Assembly: GCA_040285825.1 (NCBI GenBank)
Contig: JAUPSS010000011.1
Coordinates: forward strand, 434,001 to 498,000
Reading direction: 5' to 3'
DNA length: 64,000 nt
DNA from: Eukaryota sp. TZLM1-RC
Taxonomy: Eukaryota > Metamonada: BaSk clade
Shown here: in pieces, positions 48,395-58,639 of the stretch
How positions within the stretch are numbered: position 1 is the first letter of the stretch
Layout of the letters: each line of letters begins with the position of its first letter
The notes under the pieces: model-generated
What the model was told of the DNA's origin: nothing
Databases searched by the model: none
The model's input: only the letters and a program-made list of their open reading frames with translations
Made by a program: the position numbers and the translations under genes

Positions 48395-49771
48395 ATGGCC
48401 ACTCTACTTCAAGTATTGATTCCACAAATAACACGTTATTTGTCAATTCCCAAACTTATGCAGCTCAGACTGGTTTCTAGACCAATGATAATGACTGTTA
48501 CTCGCACCTTATCTGAAATGGAATCTCTAAACCTGCATGATTGCTCTGCTGACTTTATTTACACATTAGCAGAACGCTGCTCCTCAATCAAAAACTTCCA
48601 TGGTCCCTCATGTGGTATTTTCGATCGCCATCTCATTTACCTCCTCAACAAATGCCACCACATCACTTCTCTACGGATTCCCAATTCTTCTAAACTCACT
48701 TTCTCTTCTCTTTATGCTTTCGAAAAGTACAATTCTTATATCAAACTGCTTGACCTTTCTTATTGCACCAGACTCACCGACTCTGCCATCTGCATGTTAG
48801 CTCATTCCGATTGCCTTAGGGACCTTCAGACTATCCATCTCCAAGGCTGTGTGAACATTGGTAATAACGGGGTTGGATGGCTTTCCGAGTACTGTAACGA
48901 CATTCGCCACGCAGACTTGAGGGATGTAACTTCCATCACAGATGTTGCGCTAGACATGTTGGCTAGGGGTTGTCCGCAGTTGAGGAGGTGCATGATTGCT
49001 AATTGTGAAAAGATAACTGATACTGGCATTAAGACCTTGGGTACAGTCTGTGATTATCTCAAAAGCCTTGACATTTCTGGATGTGTAAATGTCACCGATG
49101 AGTCATTAACGAAGCTGGTAACAGCCACTCCTGACCTTAGTACCTTGAATGTGGCACGATGCCATCAACTGACTCAAATCAGTCTAATCGATGCAGCCAG
49201 AAATTGTAGATGGCTCAAGAATGTAGATTTTAGTAATCTCTCAGACATTGATGATACCGTGGTCTTTGAACTTGCTTCATATTGCCCCCAGTTAACGAGC
49301 CTCGAGTTGATTGGATGTGTGAACATCACCGACGAAGCTTTGAATGAACTTTCGCGTGGTTCTTTTCCCCTCAAATCTTTCTCCATTGGCCCTTGTTCTG
49401 GGGTTACCACAGCTGGTGTTGTGAGGTTTGTCAAGAAATTCATCAGACTACAAAGCTTGAACATTTCAGGGTGCAACAAAGTAGGAGATGAAGCATTGAT
49501 TGCTACCATTAAGTCCTGTAGAGATGTTAAACATTTGAGATTTGGAAGATGCCATCGAATTACTGATAAGGGTGTCAGTCACATATTACGTTCTAATAAT
49601 ATTTTGTCTGTTTGTGTTGCTCAGTGTGATAAGGTTTCGTTGGGGATGGTGGAAAAGCTTCGGAACAAAGGTATAGAATTGACAGAGATTGTTAAGCATT
49701 TGGATTTGGTAAATGAAGATTTTAATGAAGGAGGAAGTTCGGAAAATGATGGTGAAGTTGTTGACCTTTGA
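48395..49771 (+). CDS. F-box/leucine-rich-repeat protein (FBXL, cysteine-containing LRR type)
   Basis: Proteins of this type are substrate receptors of SCF ubiquitin ligases. The 458-residue protein starts at ATG 48395. The N-terminus VLIPQITRYLSIPKLMQLRL (about 7-30) resembles a short F-box. From about residue 80 to 410 there are at least twelve LRRs of the cysteine-containing class, e.g. LDLSYCTRLTDSAICMLA, LKSLDISGCVNVTDESLT, LTSLELIGCVNITDEALN, LQSLNISGCNKVGDEALI, showing the C-xx-(I/L/V)-TD consensus. The C-terminus is acidic. It resembles FBXL2/20/GRR1 and AMN1. A 579-bp element lies immediately upstream and may affect its promoter. Confidence 0.85.
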   Translation: MATLLQVLIPQITRYLSIPKLMQLRLVSRPMIMTVTRTLSEMESLNLHDCSADFIYTLAERCSSIKNFHGPSCGIFDRHLIYLLNKCHHITSLRIPNSSKLTFSSLYAFEKYNSYIKLLDLSYCTRLTDSAICMLAHSDCLRDLQTIHLQGCVNIGNNGVGWLSEYCNDIRHADLRDVTSITDVALDMLARGCPQLRRCMIANCEKITDTGIKTLGTVCDYLKSLDISGCVNVTDESLTKLVTATPDLSTLNVARCHQLTQISLIDAARNCRWLKNVDFSNLSDIDDTVVFELASYCPQLTSLELIGCVNITDEALNELSRGSFPLKSFSIGPCSGVTTAGVVRFVKKFIRLQSLNISGCNKVGDEALIATIKSCRDVKHLRFGRCHRITDKGVSHILRSNNILSVCVAQCDKVSLGMVEKLRNKGIELTEIVKHLDLVNEDFNEGGSSENDGEVVDL

Positions 49772-50186
49772 AATTGAATCGATTATACTATGAGGGGTTT
49801 ATGAATGTTCTTTTTAATATTACTGAATTACACTAATTACTTTTTACTTACTACAATAAATCTTTTCTTTCTTGTTATTTTTTTGCTGATATTATCAAAG
49901 TACTGAAAGGAAAAATCTGTTGATCTAAATTGGTAATTAATTTGAATTATTAATAGGGCATAAAATAGTGATAACCCTTGTACTTGGGAACTCTGTAGTT
50001 ACGAATTATCAAAATTTGCTACAACAATTCTTCAGAAACAAGGATTCTAACTTGATTAAATACTGACGTCCTGCAGCCAACGTTATGCTTACAACTAGAG
50101 TGGTTTAAATTGATTTTTTTATTTGAACAATCTTGGAGGTAATTCTGTAGGTTAGTTTGATTTTTAGGTGTACTGTTGTTATTCAC
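49772..50186. other. intergenic, about 410 bp
   Basis: AT-rich, no gene. The first 100 bp hold the 3' UTR of the F-box gene (AATAAA-like words near 49855). Confidence 0.5.
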
Positions 50187-51150
50187 TTCCTTCAAGAAGC
50201 TTGCTCTCCTTACCACTGACTTTTGCAAAGTTACAGAATATAATCTTGAAAGTTTTAGAAAACTTGGATTATATTGTACGTCTTAGCTTGACTAAAGAAA
50301 AAAACTCCGTTTTTGCAAACTTTTTGATTGACCTTAAAGACAGTCGAGTCGCCTAATCTCCCAAGTTCCCAATATTAATGGCCTTCTACTCAATGATCAC
50401 CAATGACCCACCGCTATGAGAATGAGATGTCTCTTATGGCCTTGTTCGTTACCAAATGATTTAATTTGTCGCTGCAAGAATGTAGTTACGGTTTCCTGTA
50501 TTTTAAACTGCAAGTATTTTGATACCTTTCGATCAATTGTTCATGACTCAGTTCGTGATCAATTATATGCTATGTGCAAAAGTTTCAATATTGAGGCATT
50601 TATTGAGCCATTAGTACGTAAGCTATCTCCAGATCAAACTGATGATTCCTTTGGTAAAAGAAGGGCAGATTTAGTAGCAACAGGGATCGACGGTGTTCTC
50701 AATGTTGTGGATGTTGTCTCAGTTGATGTTTGCAAAAATTCTGCTCGTTTAGTGTATTCCGCTGATTCGCCGTTATCTAACGCCGAAAAAAAGAAAATAA
50801 AAAAAAATGAAGAACCATTGGCACAGTTAGGTAGAGTGGAACATGTGAAATATCAGTTTGTACCGTTTGCAATTTCTCTTTTTGGCAATATTGGACCTTC
50901 AGGGTTGCACTTTTTTGAAAATTTCGAAAAAGTGTTACTGAATAGATCTCGTAAAAAGATGAATTCTACTTTCTGGTTAAATAGAATTGTGTTTTGCATT
51001 TTCAAGTCTATTCCAACAATGATTTCCAAGGCGCTTTTAGCTATTGGTGTAGAATATGAACGAAATACTGTGAGTAGGTTTAGTAATAGTGACGCCTGTT
51101 TGGAGGATATTGAATTCTAGATAGATTTTTTTTATCTCAATAAAAATACA
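50187..51150 (+). mobile_element. Retrotransposon 3' copy with uninterrupted endonuclease/C-terminal frame
   Basis: Begins at TTCAAGAAGCTTGCTCTCC and ends at an A-rich tail near 51155. The first part is frameshifted near 50347, but 50416-51120 is one 234-residue frame: CRCKNVVTVS...LNCKYFDTF (zinc-like), VHDSVRDQLYAMC, RRADLVATGIDGVLNVVDVV (endonuclease core), AQLGRVEHVKYQFVPFAISL, STFWLNRIVFCIF, ending SNSDACLEDIEF. It passes the A-rich run where the other plus-strand copies shift frame, so it is the best model of the active C-terminus. Flanking GTTATT on both sides is only a weak target duplication. Confidence 0.85.
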
Positions 51151-51501
51151 GTACATAAAAAAAGTTATTATCATTTTTGAAAAGCTTCAGAACTCTTTCA
51201 ATAAAATCTCTTCAATCAAGGTTTTCTCTACAGAGTCGCGACTATCTAACTGTTTTACATGCCCTCTCCTATACCATTGAAAAACATTGGTATCTCTTGA
51301 TGAGAACCATCGAAGGCGAACACGCTCATAACGTGTGAAAGACTTCCCTAATGTGTTGTAATGTATTCACTCCTTTTGATCAGAGGATATGAGACTATTC
51401 GGTTTTAATTTTGTTGTGTATTTTATATGGAAAAATCCAAAAAAAATAATCTGAATATTTAATATGAGATAAATAAAAGTTTTTAAACAGTTGTTCCATG
51501 A
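51151..51501. other. intergenic, about 350 bp
   Basis: AT-rich leader of the AlbA_2/helicase gene, no feature recognised. Confidence 0.5.
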
Positions 51502-54500
51502 ATGTATATTGCTTCTCTGTTTCACGAACTGCATTTTGATAGCTGTTGTGCACGTGAAGACACCACAGGTTCAATCAGATTGACACCTTCTTCTCTAGAA
51601 CCTTCTTGTTCTTTGAGAGAAATACCTTCTCAATTCGAACATGGTTCTACTGCTCCCTTTTCAGAATCTTTGCAAATAGCCTTCAGACATGCAGTATTCA
51701 AGGACTATCGCAAAGTATTAGCTTTTATAGAACGAACAATGATTGTTTCGTTTAATGCTTTTCTCAACACCAATGGTGGTCTTCTTTTCATTGGAATTAA
51801 TCATGAAGGGGTAGTTGAGGGCGTCACCATGGATCACAGACTTCGTGATGACGTCAGGTGCCTTCTTTCTTCTATTGCCGTTTCTACCTTTCCTCGCTTA
51901 CTTCGTCATCATTCTTGCCTTAGATTAGTCCCAGTCAAGGGAAAACAAGATTGTTTTCTTATAATTCTTGCTATCTGCTACAATAGAACAAATGATGTTT
52001 ATAATGGAAGACTCTTTCTATCCCAAATTGGCAAATCATTTATAAGGTCAACTGATCGAGCGATTGATTCCCAACCAGTGCATTTCAACGAGGTGGTCAA
52101 CCTACCACCTATCAAAACCTCTCCTCTCAGCAGTGAGGAAGTCTCTGCCGTGGTTGATATCTCTGTCAATGAGAGTAGGGAAAGTTTAGGTTTGATGGAA
52201 GTTAAGAATGAAGACTATAGGTCTCAAACCAAAATGATTCTCTCCACAAATACTCTTGAACAATTAAGGAAGTTCCGATTAGTGACTATAAAAGGAAACG
52301 GCAAAACTGTTGATTTTGTCAAGTTGATTACTAGTCAGCAGCAGAGGGAAAATAAGCGATCCAAGATATTAATCCTGAAAACCAATGATTTGTGGTGTCT
52401 TCAATCAGCAACCTATCTAAGTCAATCAACTGGACTGTCGATTGGCCAGGATGTGGGGTTATTAACTGGAAACCTGACCCTCAATTGTGATTCTTGTAGG
52501 ATAGTTTATGCTACGTATCACTCTTTCATTAATCTAGTCAATCACGAATCTTTTTTGAGCTTCGATCACGTCATTCTTGATGATTTTCATTACTATACCC
52601 AGACGATAATAATTGCAATTGCTCTTTTAAAATATTTAATTAAATCTCATTTACATTTAAAAATCGTTATTGCTGGCGATTATATTGATGAATTAATTCT
52701 GGGTTACTTCAATCTTGACCATGGAAGCATCAATCTTCCAGAAAGGCGATTTAAGCCTTCAATTCTTCATTTTGAGGACTATCAGCCTTTAGTAAATGAC
52801 CTTTTGGACTTTACAATGCAATTTAAGCTTGATACACCTAGTTTAAAGACCGATTCTTTACTTGAAATCACCAAGCTGATCATAAATGACTGTCTGAAAA
52901 CGGCAAAAGTCACTCACGGTCAAAGTTTGATAGTCTTTGTTAGTCATGGAATGGTCTCGTGTTTTCTGACCGAGTTGCGTTCTTTTTTAACCCCAAAGTA
53001 CAGTCACTTAAATATTTTACCATTGACTCACGACAGTACAATCAATCAAATCAGACAGGCAACTCGAATCAATCAATCAAACAATGTGAACATCATCATA
53101 GCGACCTCTGCTGTAGAGGGCCTTTTCTTTCACAATATGGCGGTTGTAATTGACACGTGTTTACACACAGTCCACAAGTTTGATGTCCAAACAAACTCTG
53201 AACATTGTTTCAAGTCATTTTCTACCAAAAGTATGGTAAATCTCAGAAGTAACAGAGTTTCGGTTAGTAATGGTACTGTCTATAGGCTCGTAAACAAGGC
53301 ACAGGATGAAGGATTTCCTGAGAATTCCCCAGACTTCAATGAAAGTTTTGAGCTTGATAGATTAGTCTTGAAAATTCTTTTGAATTTTGATCTAAATCCT
53401 ATTGATTTTCTTACCCAAATTCCAATGATTCCTGATGTGAGCATCATTAATCATTCAATCAACAACCTACTGCAATCAAACTGTGTTGTCGAAAGTGGTC
53501 AAGGAAAGTCTGGTAATTTTAACCTTACTTCTTTTGGAAAGTTTGCTGCTGTTTTGAATGTTTCAGCAGAAATTGCACGCTTTCTATTAATGAGTTATCT
53601 ATTTGGCATCTTACAAGAATCATTGGTGATAGTTTCGCTAATGGAATATCGAATTCCACGTTTTTCACAACCAATCAAATCTTTCTATCAAATGATTGAA
53701 CAATCAGGTGGATTTAGATCTGATCATATTGCTCATTTGAATATGTATAATTATTATGTTGATTGTTTTAATCAATTCAATTCAATTCATGAAGAATTAA
53801 ATTGGGTGAAGGAGAATTCTTTTATTACATGGGAAGGATTGAAATCAATCGATAAAAGAGCTTTTTTTCTTAAACTTGGTTTGTCTAAATTGAAAATGAT
53901 TGAAAGGCCCAGCAGTGCTCATCAAAGGAGAGTAATGATGTCACGTGATCATTATGAGCTAGTTTTTGACCCTGATTACAAATCACCTTCCGATAAGTCT
54001 GATTTTTCTCAATACAATACAAAACCAACTCTACTCTCCAAATCAAAAAGTCTATATTTACTTGGCTTGATGGGATTCTGCTTTGCATCCAATCTATTCA
54101 TCCTTCGTCCTCAGCCCTCCGCAACTAACGTTTATTCATTGTTAAAGGGTCAAGGGTACGATACCTATAATGGAGTGGTCCTTTCCTCAATGCTTCAAAA
54201 CAATGAAGGTTTAGGTTCTTTTTTGGTTGATTCAAACTGTTGTGAAAAGTCTGCTATTATCCCAATTAATTCTTCATCAAGTTCTTTCCTGAGTTTGATT
54301 TCAAGTAAGAAATTCAATAATCAATTCAAAATAGAGCTTACACCATCAAATGCCTACTCTGACAATGTTCAACGAGTCTTTCGGTTTCCGTGTCTGTTGT
54401 CCAAATTCTCCAGTCAATCTGTAACTGAACCTTACTTACCTTGTAGGGAGTTGCTTTTGCCTCCTGATGGGGTTATTCCAACAATACCAGTCTCTTTAAT

Positions 54501-55167
54501 GAGATCGTTTGCTAAGTTTTCTCTTTCAAATAGTTCTCTATCTGTTCCCTTTGGAATTCCAATGAATTCTTCTGCTAATGTCCGATCTGAAGGGGTGTGT
54601 GGAGTCTCCAGTAAAATTTACTTTGGAGGTGCAGGTTCAGAGGATGATGAACCAAGCATTTACTCTGTGCTGTCAAGTCTATTTCCCTGTAATTGGAATA
54701 TGCCTCAAGTAGTACTGCTGATGTTGGGGGCAGATGAAGTAGAAGTTGCTGATAAAGGTAGTTGTAATTTCGAGGTGAAGGCCAAGGTGTCTTCCATGGT
54801 TCACAGTAGATCGTTTTCTGATCCTTTAAAATCAATCACAAGGATCATGAACCTACGACAACAATTCTTGGCATTTCAATTCTATTTTTGTGATCAGTTA
54901 TTCAGCTCAAATGCGACAAGTAGTGACAATATCAAGTTAACATGTCCAAAAACATTAAGAAGGTTATCCAAAAAGTTGAAAAAAGATTTTATTGGTGTTT
55001 TATCGGCTAATTCTATTAAACATCAGACAAATTCAAATAATGTTTCTTCATTTATTTCCAAAAATTCTTTGAAGAAATTAAATAATCTAAAACTACAATT
55101 CAAAAAAAATGAAAATTTAATAAAAATAATAATGATACAATGGACTCAACAGAAAAAAAAACAATAA
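51502..55167 (+). CDS. Schlafen-type AlbA_2 domain fused to a degenerate DExH (DHX/RHA-like) helicase
   Basis: A single 1221-residue frame from ATG 51502. About residues 45-190 look like a Schlafen AlbA_2 domain: FKDYRKVLAFIERTMIVSFN, AFLNTNGGLLFIGINHEGVV, EGV. Then an SF2 helicase: P-loop VTIKGNGKTVDFV (about 262-273), a DDFH box in FDHVILDDFHYYTQ (359, DEAH is usual), VNIIIATSAVEGLFFHNMAV for motif V, and VIDTCLHTVHKFDV as in DHX/RHA proteins. Motif VI, normally QRxGRxGR, reads SMVNLRSNRVSVSNGTVYRL, so the Arg fingers are partly lost. About 640-860 fits the winged-helix/ratchet region, followed by a 300-residue unassigned C-terminus with a Lys-rich end. Mammalian Schlafens join AlbA_2-like domains to SF1 helicases, so an SF2 partner is unusual. 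Likely RNA-related, but function is inference. Confidence 0.7.
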   Translation: MYIASLFHELHFDSCCAREDTTGSIRLTPSSLEPSCSLREIPSQFEHGSTAPFSESLQIAFRHAVFKDYRKVLAFIERTMIVSFNAFLNTNGGLLFIGINHEGVVEGVTMDHRLRDDVRCLLSSIAVSTFPRLLRHHSCLRLVPVKGKQDCFLIILAICYNRTNDVYNGRLFLSQIGKSFIRSTDRAIDSQPVHFNEVVNLPPIKTSPLSSEEVSAVVDISVNESRESLGLMEVKNEDYRSQTKMILSTNTLEQLRKFRLVTIKGNGKTVDFVKLITSQQQRENKRSKILILKTNDLWCLQSATYLSQSTGLSIGQDVGLLTGNLTLNCDSCRIVYATYHSFINLVNHESFLSFDHVILDDFHYYTQTIIIAIALLKYLIKSHLHLKIVIAGDYIDELILGYFNLDHGSINLPERRFKPSILHFEDYQPLVNDLLDFTMQFKLDTPSLKTDSLLEITKLIINDCLKTAKVTHGQSLIVFVSHGMVSCFLTELRSFLTPKYSHLNILPLTHDSTINQIRQATRINQSNNVNIIIATSAVEGLFFHNMAVVIDTCLHTVHKFDVQTNSEHCFKSFSTKSMVNLRSNRVSVSNGTVYRLVNKAQDEGFPENSPDFNESFELDRLVLKILLNFDLNPIDFLTQIPMIPDVSIINHSINNLLQSNCVVESGQGKSGNFNLTSFGKFAAVLNVSAEIARFLLMSYLFGILQESLVIVSLMEYRIPRFSQPIKSFYQMIEQSGGFRSDHIAHLNMYNYYVDCFNQFNSIHEELNWVKENSFITWEGLKSIDKRAFFLKLGLSKLKMIERPSSAHQRRVMMSRDHYELVFDPDYKSPSDKSDFSQYNTKPTLLSKSKSLYLLGLMGFCFASNLFILRPQPSATNVYSLLKGQGYDTYNGVVLSSMLQNNEGLGSFLVDSNCCEKSAIIPINSSSSSFLSLISSKKFNNQFKIELTPSNAYSDNVQRVFRFPCLLSKFSSQSVTEPYLPCRELLLPPDGVIPTIPVSLMRSFAKFSLSNSSLSVPFGIPMNSSANVRSEGVCGVSSKIYFGGAGSEDDEPSIYSVLSSLFPCNWNMPQVVLLMLGADEVEVADKGSCNFEVKAKVSSMVHSRSFSDPLKSITRIMNLRQQFLAFQFYFCDQLFSSNATSSDNIKLTCPKTLRRLSKKLKKDFIGVLSANSIKHQTNSNNVSSFISKNSLKKLNNLKLQFKKNENLIKIIMIQWTQQKKKQ

Positions 55168-55184
55168 TAAATTTTCGATTAAAT

Positions 55185-56225
55185 TCAACTATTTTCGATT
55201 AAATTCTTGATAAAAACTGTATTTGCATTGTTTGAATTACCAATTGACTCCATTGGACCCTTATCAATCAAATTGATTGATTGCCGATGTATATTTGGTC
55301 CCATCACTATGCTCAACGCATGGCTACTCATCTTTGTTATCTCTTCATTTTCCACCACCTTCCTCAAACACTTCCCTAATGCTTCACACACTTCACTATT
55401 AGGATTCTGCATCAAATCATCAGGCAATTCCCGAAACCATTGTTTAATAAGTCCAGCAACAACATGAGGGTGATCTAATGGAGAAGGGACAGAATGAGCT
55501 TCATATACTGCACCAGAAGCTTGTATCAACGACCTGCCGTGTTTGATTGAGTTTCCAGCAGCTGCCACACGGAATACTCCTGATACTTTGAATCCTTCCG
55601 ATTCATAGAAAAGCCTCAACAAACCGGCCAAGGGCTGAGGAAGCTGGGGGTAAATAGGGTCAGAAGGAAGGTATTTCAGCCAGATTCCAAAGAACGAAGG
55701 TAGTGAGTCAATAATGATGGGAATAAACAAAGGAGGTGCAGTCGAAGAGGTGACAACAACAAGGGAGCATAAGCGACATGAGGGACGGTTTGTGGTGGCA
55801 GTAATGGTGAGGGAACATGGAAGTGAGCGACGTACAGTGGACTGGGTGGGGTTTGCGGTGAGAATAAGGTTGTTGCAATGTGAATTAAGACAACGAATTT
55901 TAATGTCGGTCCGCGAGAAGGATGGAGAGTTAATGGTTATGGTAGACAGGCCTATTTGACAGACAGAAAGTGCAAGATGGGATGGTGACGCATAAACGGA
56001 AGTAGGAGAAAATTTGAAAAAGCGTTTAAAAAAGGAGGGTACAGGAGACGAAGGTGTAGCATTCCCGTTACTCTGGACACAGTGCAAGTCGTTGGAGTGA
56101 AGATTAAGTTGCTGATGAATGTCAGAAGGATCTGATGTGGACAACCACTGTGAAAGCTCTTCAGGACATGATGCTAAGTCCCTGTTGTTTAATACATGAG
56201 AAAGAGAGGCTTTGATGTCAGACAT
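55185..56225 (-). CDS. RhoGAP domain protein
   Basis: Stimulates GTP hydrolysis on Rho/Rac/Cdc42-type GTPases that control actin. ATG 56225 gives 346 residues; an earlier in-frame GTG is not used. The N-terminal half is Ser-rich with Cys pairs (KIRCLNSHCNNL, SCRLCSLVVV) that could be a degenerate zinc site or beta-rich domain. The RhoGAP domain is about residues 175-346: FKVSGVFRVAAAGNSIKHGR with the Arg finger in GVFR, HPHVVAGLIKQWFRELPDDL (family 'dvHvvagllKqflReLPe'), and MSSHALSIVMGPNIHR with the conserved Asn-Pro region. The stop lies 17 bp from the convergent AlbA_2/helicase gene. Confidence 0.9.
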   Translation of the reverse strand: MSDIKASLSHVLNNRDLASCPEELSQWLSTSDPSDIHQQLNLHSNDLHCVQSNGNATPSSPVPSFFKRFFKFSPTSVYASPSHLALSVCQIGLSTITINSPSFSRTDIKIRCLNSHCNNLILTANPTQSTVRRSLPCSLTITATTNRPSCRLCSLVVVTSSTAPPLFIPIIIDSLPSFFGIWLKYLPSDPIYPQLPQPLAGLLRLFYESEGFKVSGVFRVAAAGNSIKHGRSLIQASGAVYEAHSVPSPLDHPHVVAGLIKQWFRELPDDLMQNPNSEVCEALGKCLRKVVENEEITKMSSHALSIVMGPNIHRQSINLIDKGPMESIGNSNNANTVFIKNLIENS

Positions 56226-56286
56226 AATCACCTTTGTATTTTAGGTGAAATTCTGACTTTAATAATTCCCACACAATGCTTTTTTG

Positions 56287-56517
56287 ATGCTGCAAACATC
56301 TTTTTCAAGTGATACCACAAACCACAGTAGTAATACCACTGAAATTCTGTTCCTCTTATTTGAGGAGTTTCTCCCTCTTCTTTCCTCCTCTTTTTCCTCA
56401 ATGCCCTACACATTTGACATGCTGTTTGGACCTGCTCTGAAGAATATAATTGAACCTTTTATGAAATCAAATTGCAATCAATATAATGAATTATTAAATT
56501 ACGAGTTCAATATTTAG
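56287..56517 (+). CDS. Small hypothetical protein, 76 residues
   Basis: ATG 56287 (MLQTSFSSDTTNHSSNTTEI) to TAG 56517, divergent from the RhoGAP gene with about 60 bp between starts. Ser/Thr/Asn-rich N-terminus, then helical FLLFEEFLPLLSSSFSSMPY and PALKNIIEPFMKSNCNQYNE. No known motif. Position suggests a shared bidirectional promoter if the frame is real. Confidence 0.35.
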   Translation: MLQTSFSSDTTNHSSNTTEILFLLFEEFLPLLSSSFSSMPYTFDMLFGPALKNIIEPFMKSNCNQYNELLNYEFNI

Positions 56518-56795
56518 GTTTTTTTAATGAGTAGTTCAAAATATCTTGAATTCAACATTTTACCATTTTTTGATTCATTAGCAATGAGCATCATAAATCA
56601 GATACTCAACAAAAGCATTGTTTTCTTTATTCTAAAACCGTTTTTCACCAAGCAGAACCAACAACAAACTCCTACTTATTTCACCACAATGTGATACTAT
56701 ACAAAACTATCGTTATTTATAATTCATTAAATAATTTGTGTGATGAATACAGTTCAATTGTATCAAAGATTGAAGCCAAATAAGTAAATAAAGAT

Positions 56796-58533
56796 ATGGA
56801 TATTACGAATTGCACTTTGAAACAGAAAATCAGTTATATTTACCTGAATTATTTTATCCAATTCTACAAAAATCTTAATAATGAGCTTGGTCAAAGAAGG
56901 ATTCACTTTCCAGATAATACATCACTGAATCGAGTTTCGCACTACACAGCCAAACAAATTGCCATTAATTATGGAAATGCTCTCAGTAAACACTTTTATG
57001 AACACGTTTTGCGTTGGTTAAATTTTGTCACCTTGAAGAAGTTCAGACTACAAGAATTTCAGGAAAATCATTTGAAGAAAGAATTATTGACTAAACTCAA
57101 CAAAGTCAGGGAAGCCATTATCGGTGAAACCTTTGAGGAACTTTCGATCAATGATCACATTGTTTTCCCCTTTTCCCAATCAAAGTTGACTTTGAAGATT
57201 TTTGCTTACATTATTTACTTCCAACTTTTATTAACGGTAAAAATCTTTATTACACTCAATCAGCCAAGCCATTGCAATTTTTCTCTCATGCTATAGTTGT
57301 TAACAGAACCATTCAATCATTCTGTTCCCAGGATGGCAAACCTTTGTCGGTCAGTAATCCTTTTCCATTACCAACTACATTGATTCCACAGAATATAAGA
57401 CTTGATATTCATTGGCTCAATGAAAGATTGGGCAATTTCAAAGGGAGAGCAAATGACATAAGGTCATCAGTTTTTACCGAAATGCTAACTGATAAGGCAT
57501 TAGATTCTTACAAACGTGAGACTAAAGGTTGCTCTCAATTGAAATTCTCCTCAATTGTAACAGACGAGATTGCTTGTTCAGTCGTCTTAATTCGTAAAAA
57601 CCAGGTTGATGAAAAAGGAAATGTTTATAAAAATTTTACTTCCAAGACGTTAGCGCACCCAGAGCGATACATACATTCCTTGTCTGAAAATGTCGAAAAG
57701 TTGAAGTTAAAAGATAAAAGAATAGTTGCCATTGAGCCTAACGAGTACGATTTAATGCACTGTGTTTCTCCAAATCCTACTGTAACTATTAGCCCAGAAC
57801 AAATTTCACAAAATGTGTTTTATAAAAAAAGACAACTTCCAGAAATCAGAAGCAAAAAACACAAATGCATTAAAAGAAGAAAGAAACAATTACAAAATCT
57901 ATAAACCTATTCAAACTCTGACTCTGATTCTGCATGGCTGAAACCCAAACACTGGTGGAACACGTTAAAATATTCTGCCGGTGAACACCAATTTGACAGA
58001 AAAAGTACCAAAGATCGTTCAACGGAAAAAAGAAAATTGGAAAGTACAATTACCTGATGGTGATTACTCAGGTCAGGATATTTTAAATCAATTTCTTGTT
58101 CTAGTTGTGCTGCCAAGGAATATTTTGGAGAATGTGTCAATGATTCTTGTATTGAAGTGTTAGGTCCTAAGGGCAAACGACAACTGAAAAGAAAAGCAAA
58201 ATAGTTAAAGCAAGAAATTGAATTATTTAATCAAAAGAATCTTACTAGAAAAAGAGATTTTCTACAAGAATGGCATGAATAAAAGGATTCACTAGAAGAA
58301 AAAGCAAAATCAACACCGTGGGTTTAATGAAGTGTCAGACGTGCAACACGTGTTGGAATAGAGACTTCAACTTTGCCATAAATAAATATTCCATTATAAC
58401 ATCTGTAATCAACGGCGAAGGTAGACCATCCATTTTCGAGAAATTCCATTTTCATTGGAATTTCAAGTTCTCAATTGCTCGTACCGCATCTTTTCTGCCA
58501 GAGAATCTCGTATTTGGTTGTCTGACGGAGTAG
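56796..58533 (+). pseudogene. Fanzor lineage B, longest copy, broken
   Basis: ATG 56796 starts a 166-residue N-terminal frame (MDITNCTLKQKISYIYLNYF; RVSHYTAKQIAINYGNALSK). After a frameshift near 57265 a 210-residue frame continues with FPLPTTLIPQNIRLDIHWLN, SSIVTDEIACSVVLIRKN, and the RuvC-I segment KDKRIVAIEPNEYDLMHCV, where the usual DPN is EPN (GAG at 57734-57736). A stop at 57902 follows the region corresponding to the FRYTQ-type block. Pieces to 58180 are out of frame. The C-terminus at 58318 reads MKCQTCNTCWNRDFNFAINK and then GEGRPSIF. The right-end block of the 7.5-kb and 17.9-kb copies is not obvious here. Confidence 0.75.
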
Positions 58534-58639
58534 AATGATAGAAACACACCTTATGTGTTGATTTAGAAGTGTTACCAACTCTGCATTTTCACATTGATTT
58601 TTTTGGTTATTTTTATTTTATTCAACAACAAATATGAAA

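Noticed and set aside
57237-57263. 27-nt micro-intron in the lineage-B Fanzor
   Set aside because: GT...AG ends exist, but removal keeps the same frame and does not join the two halves.
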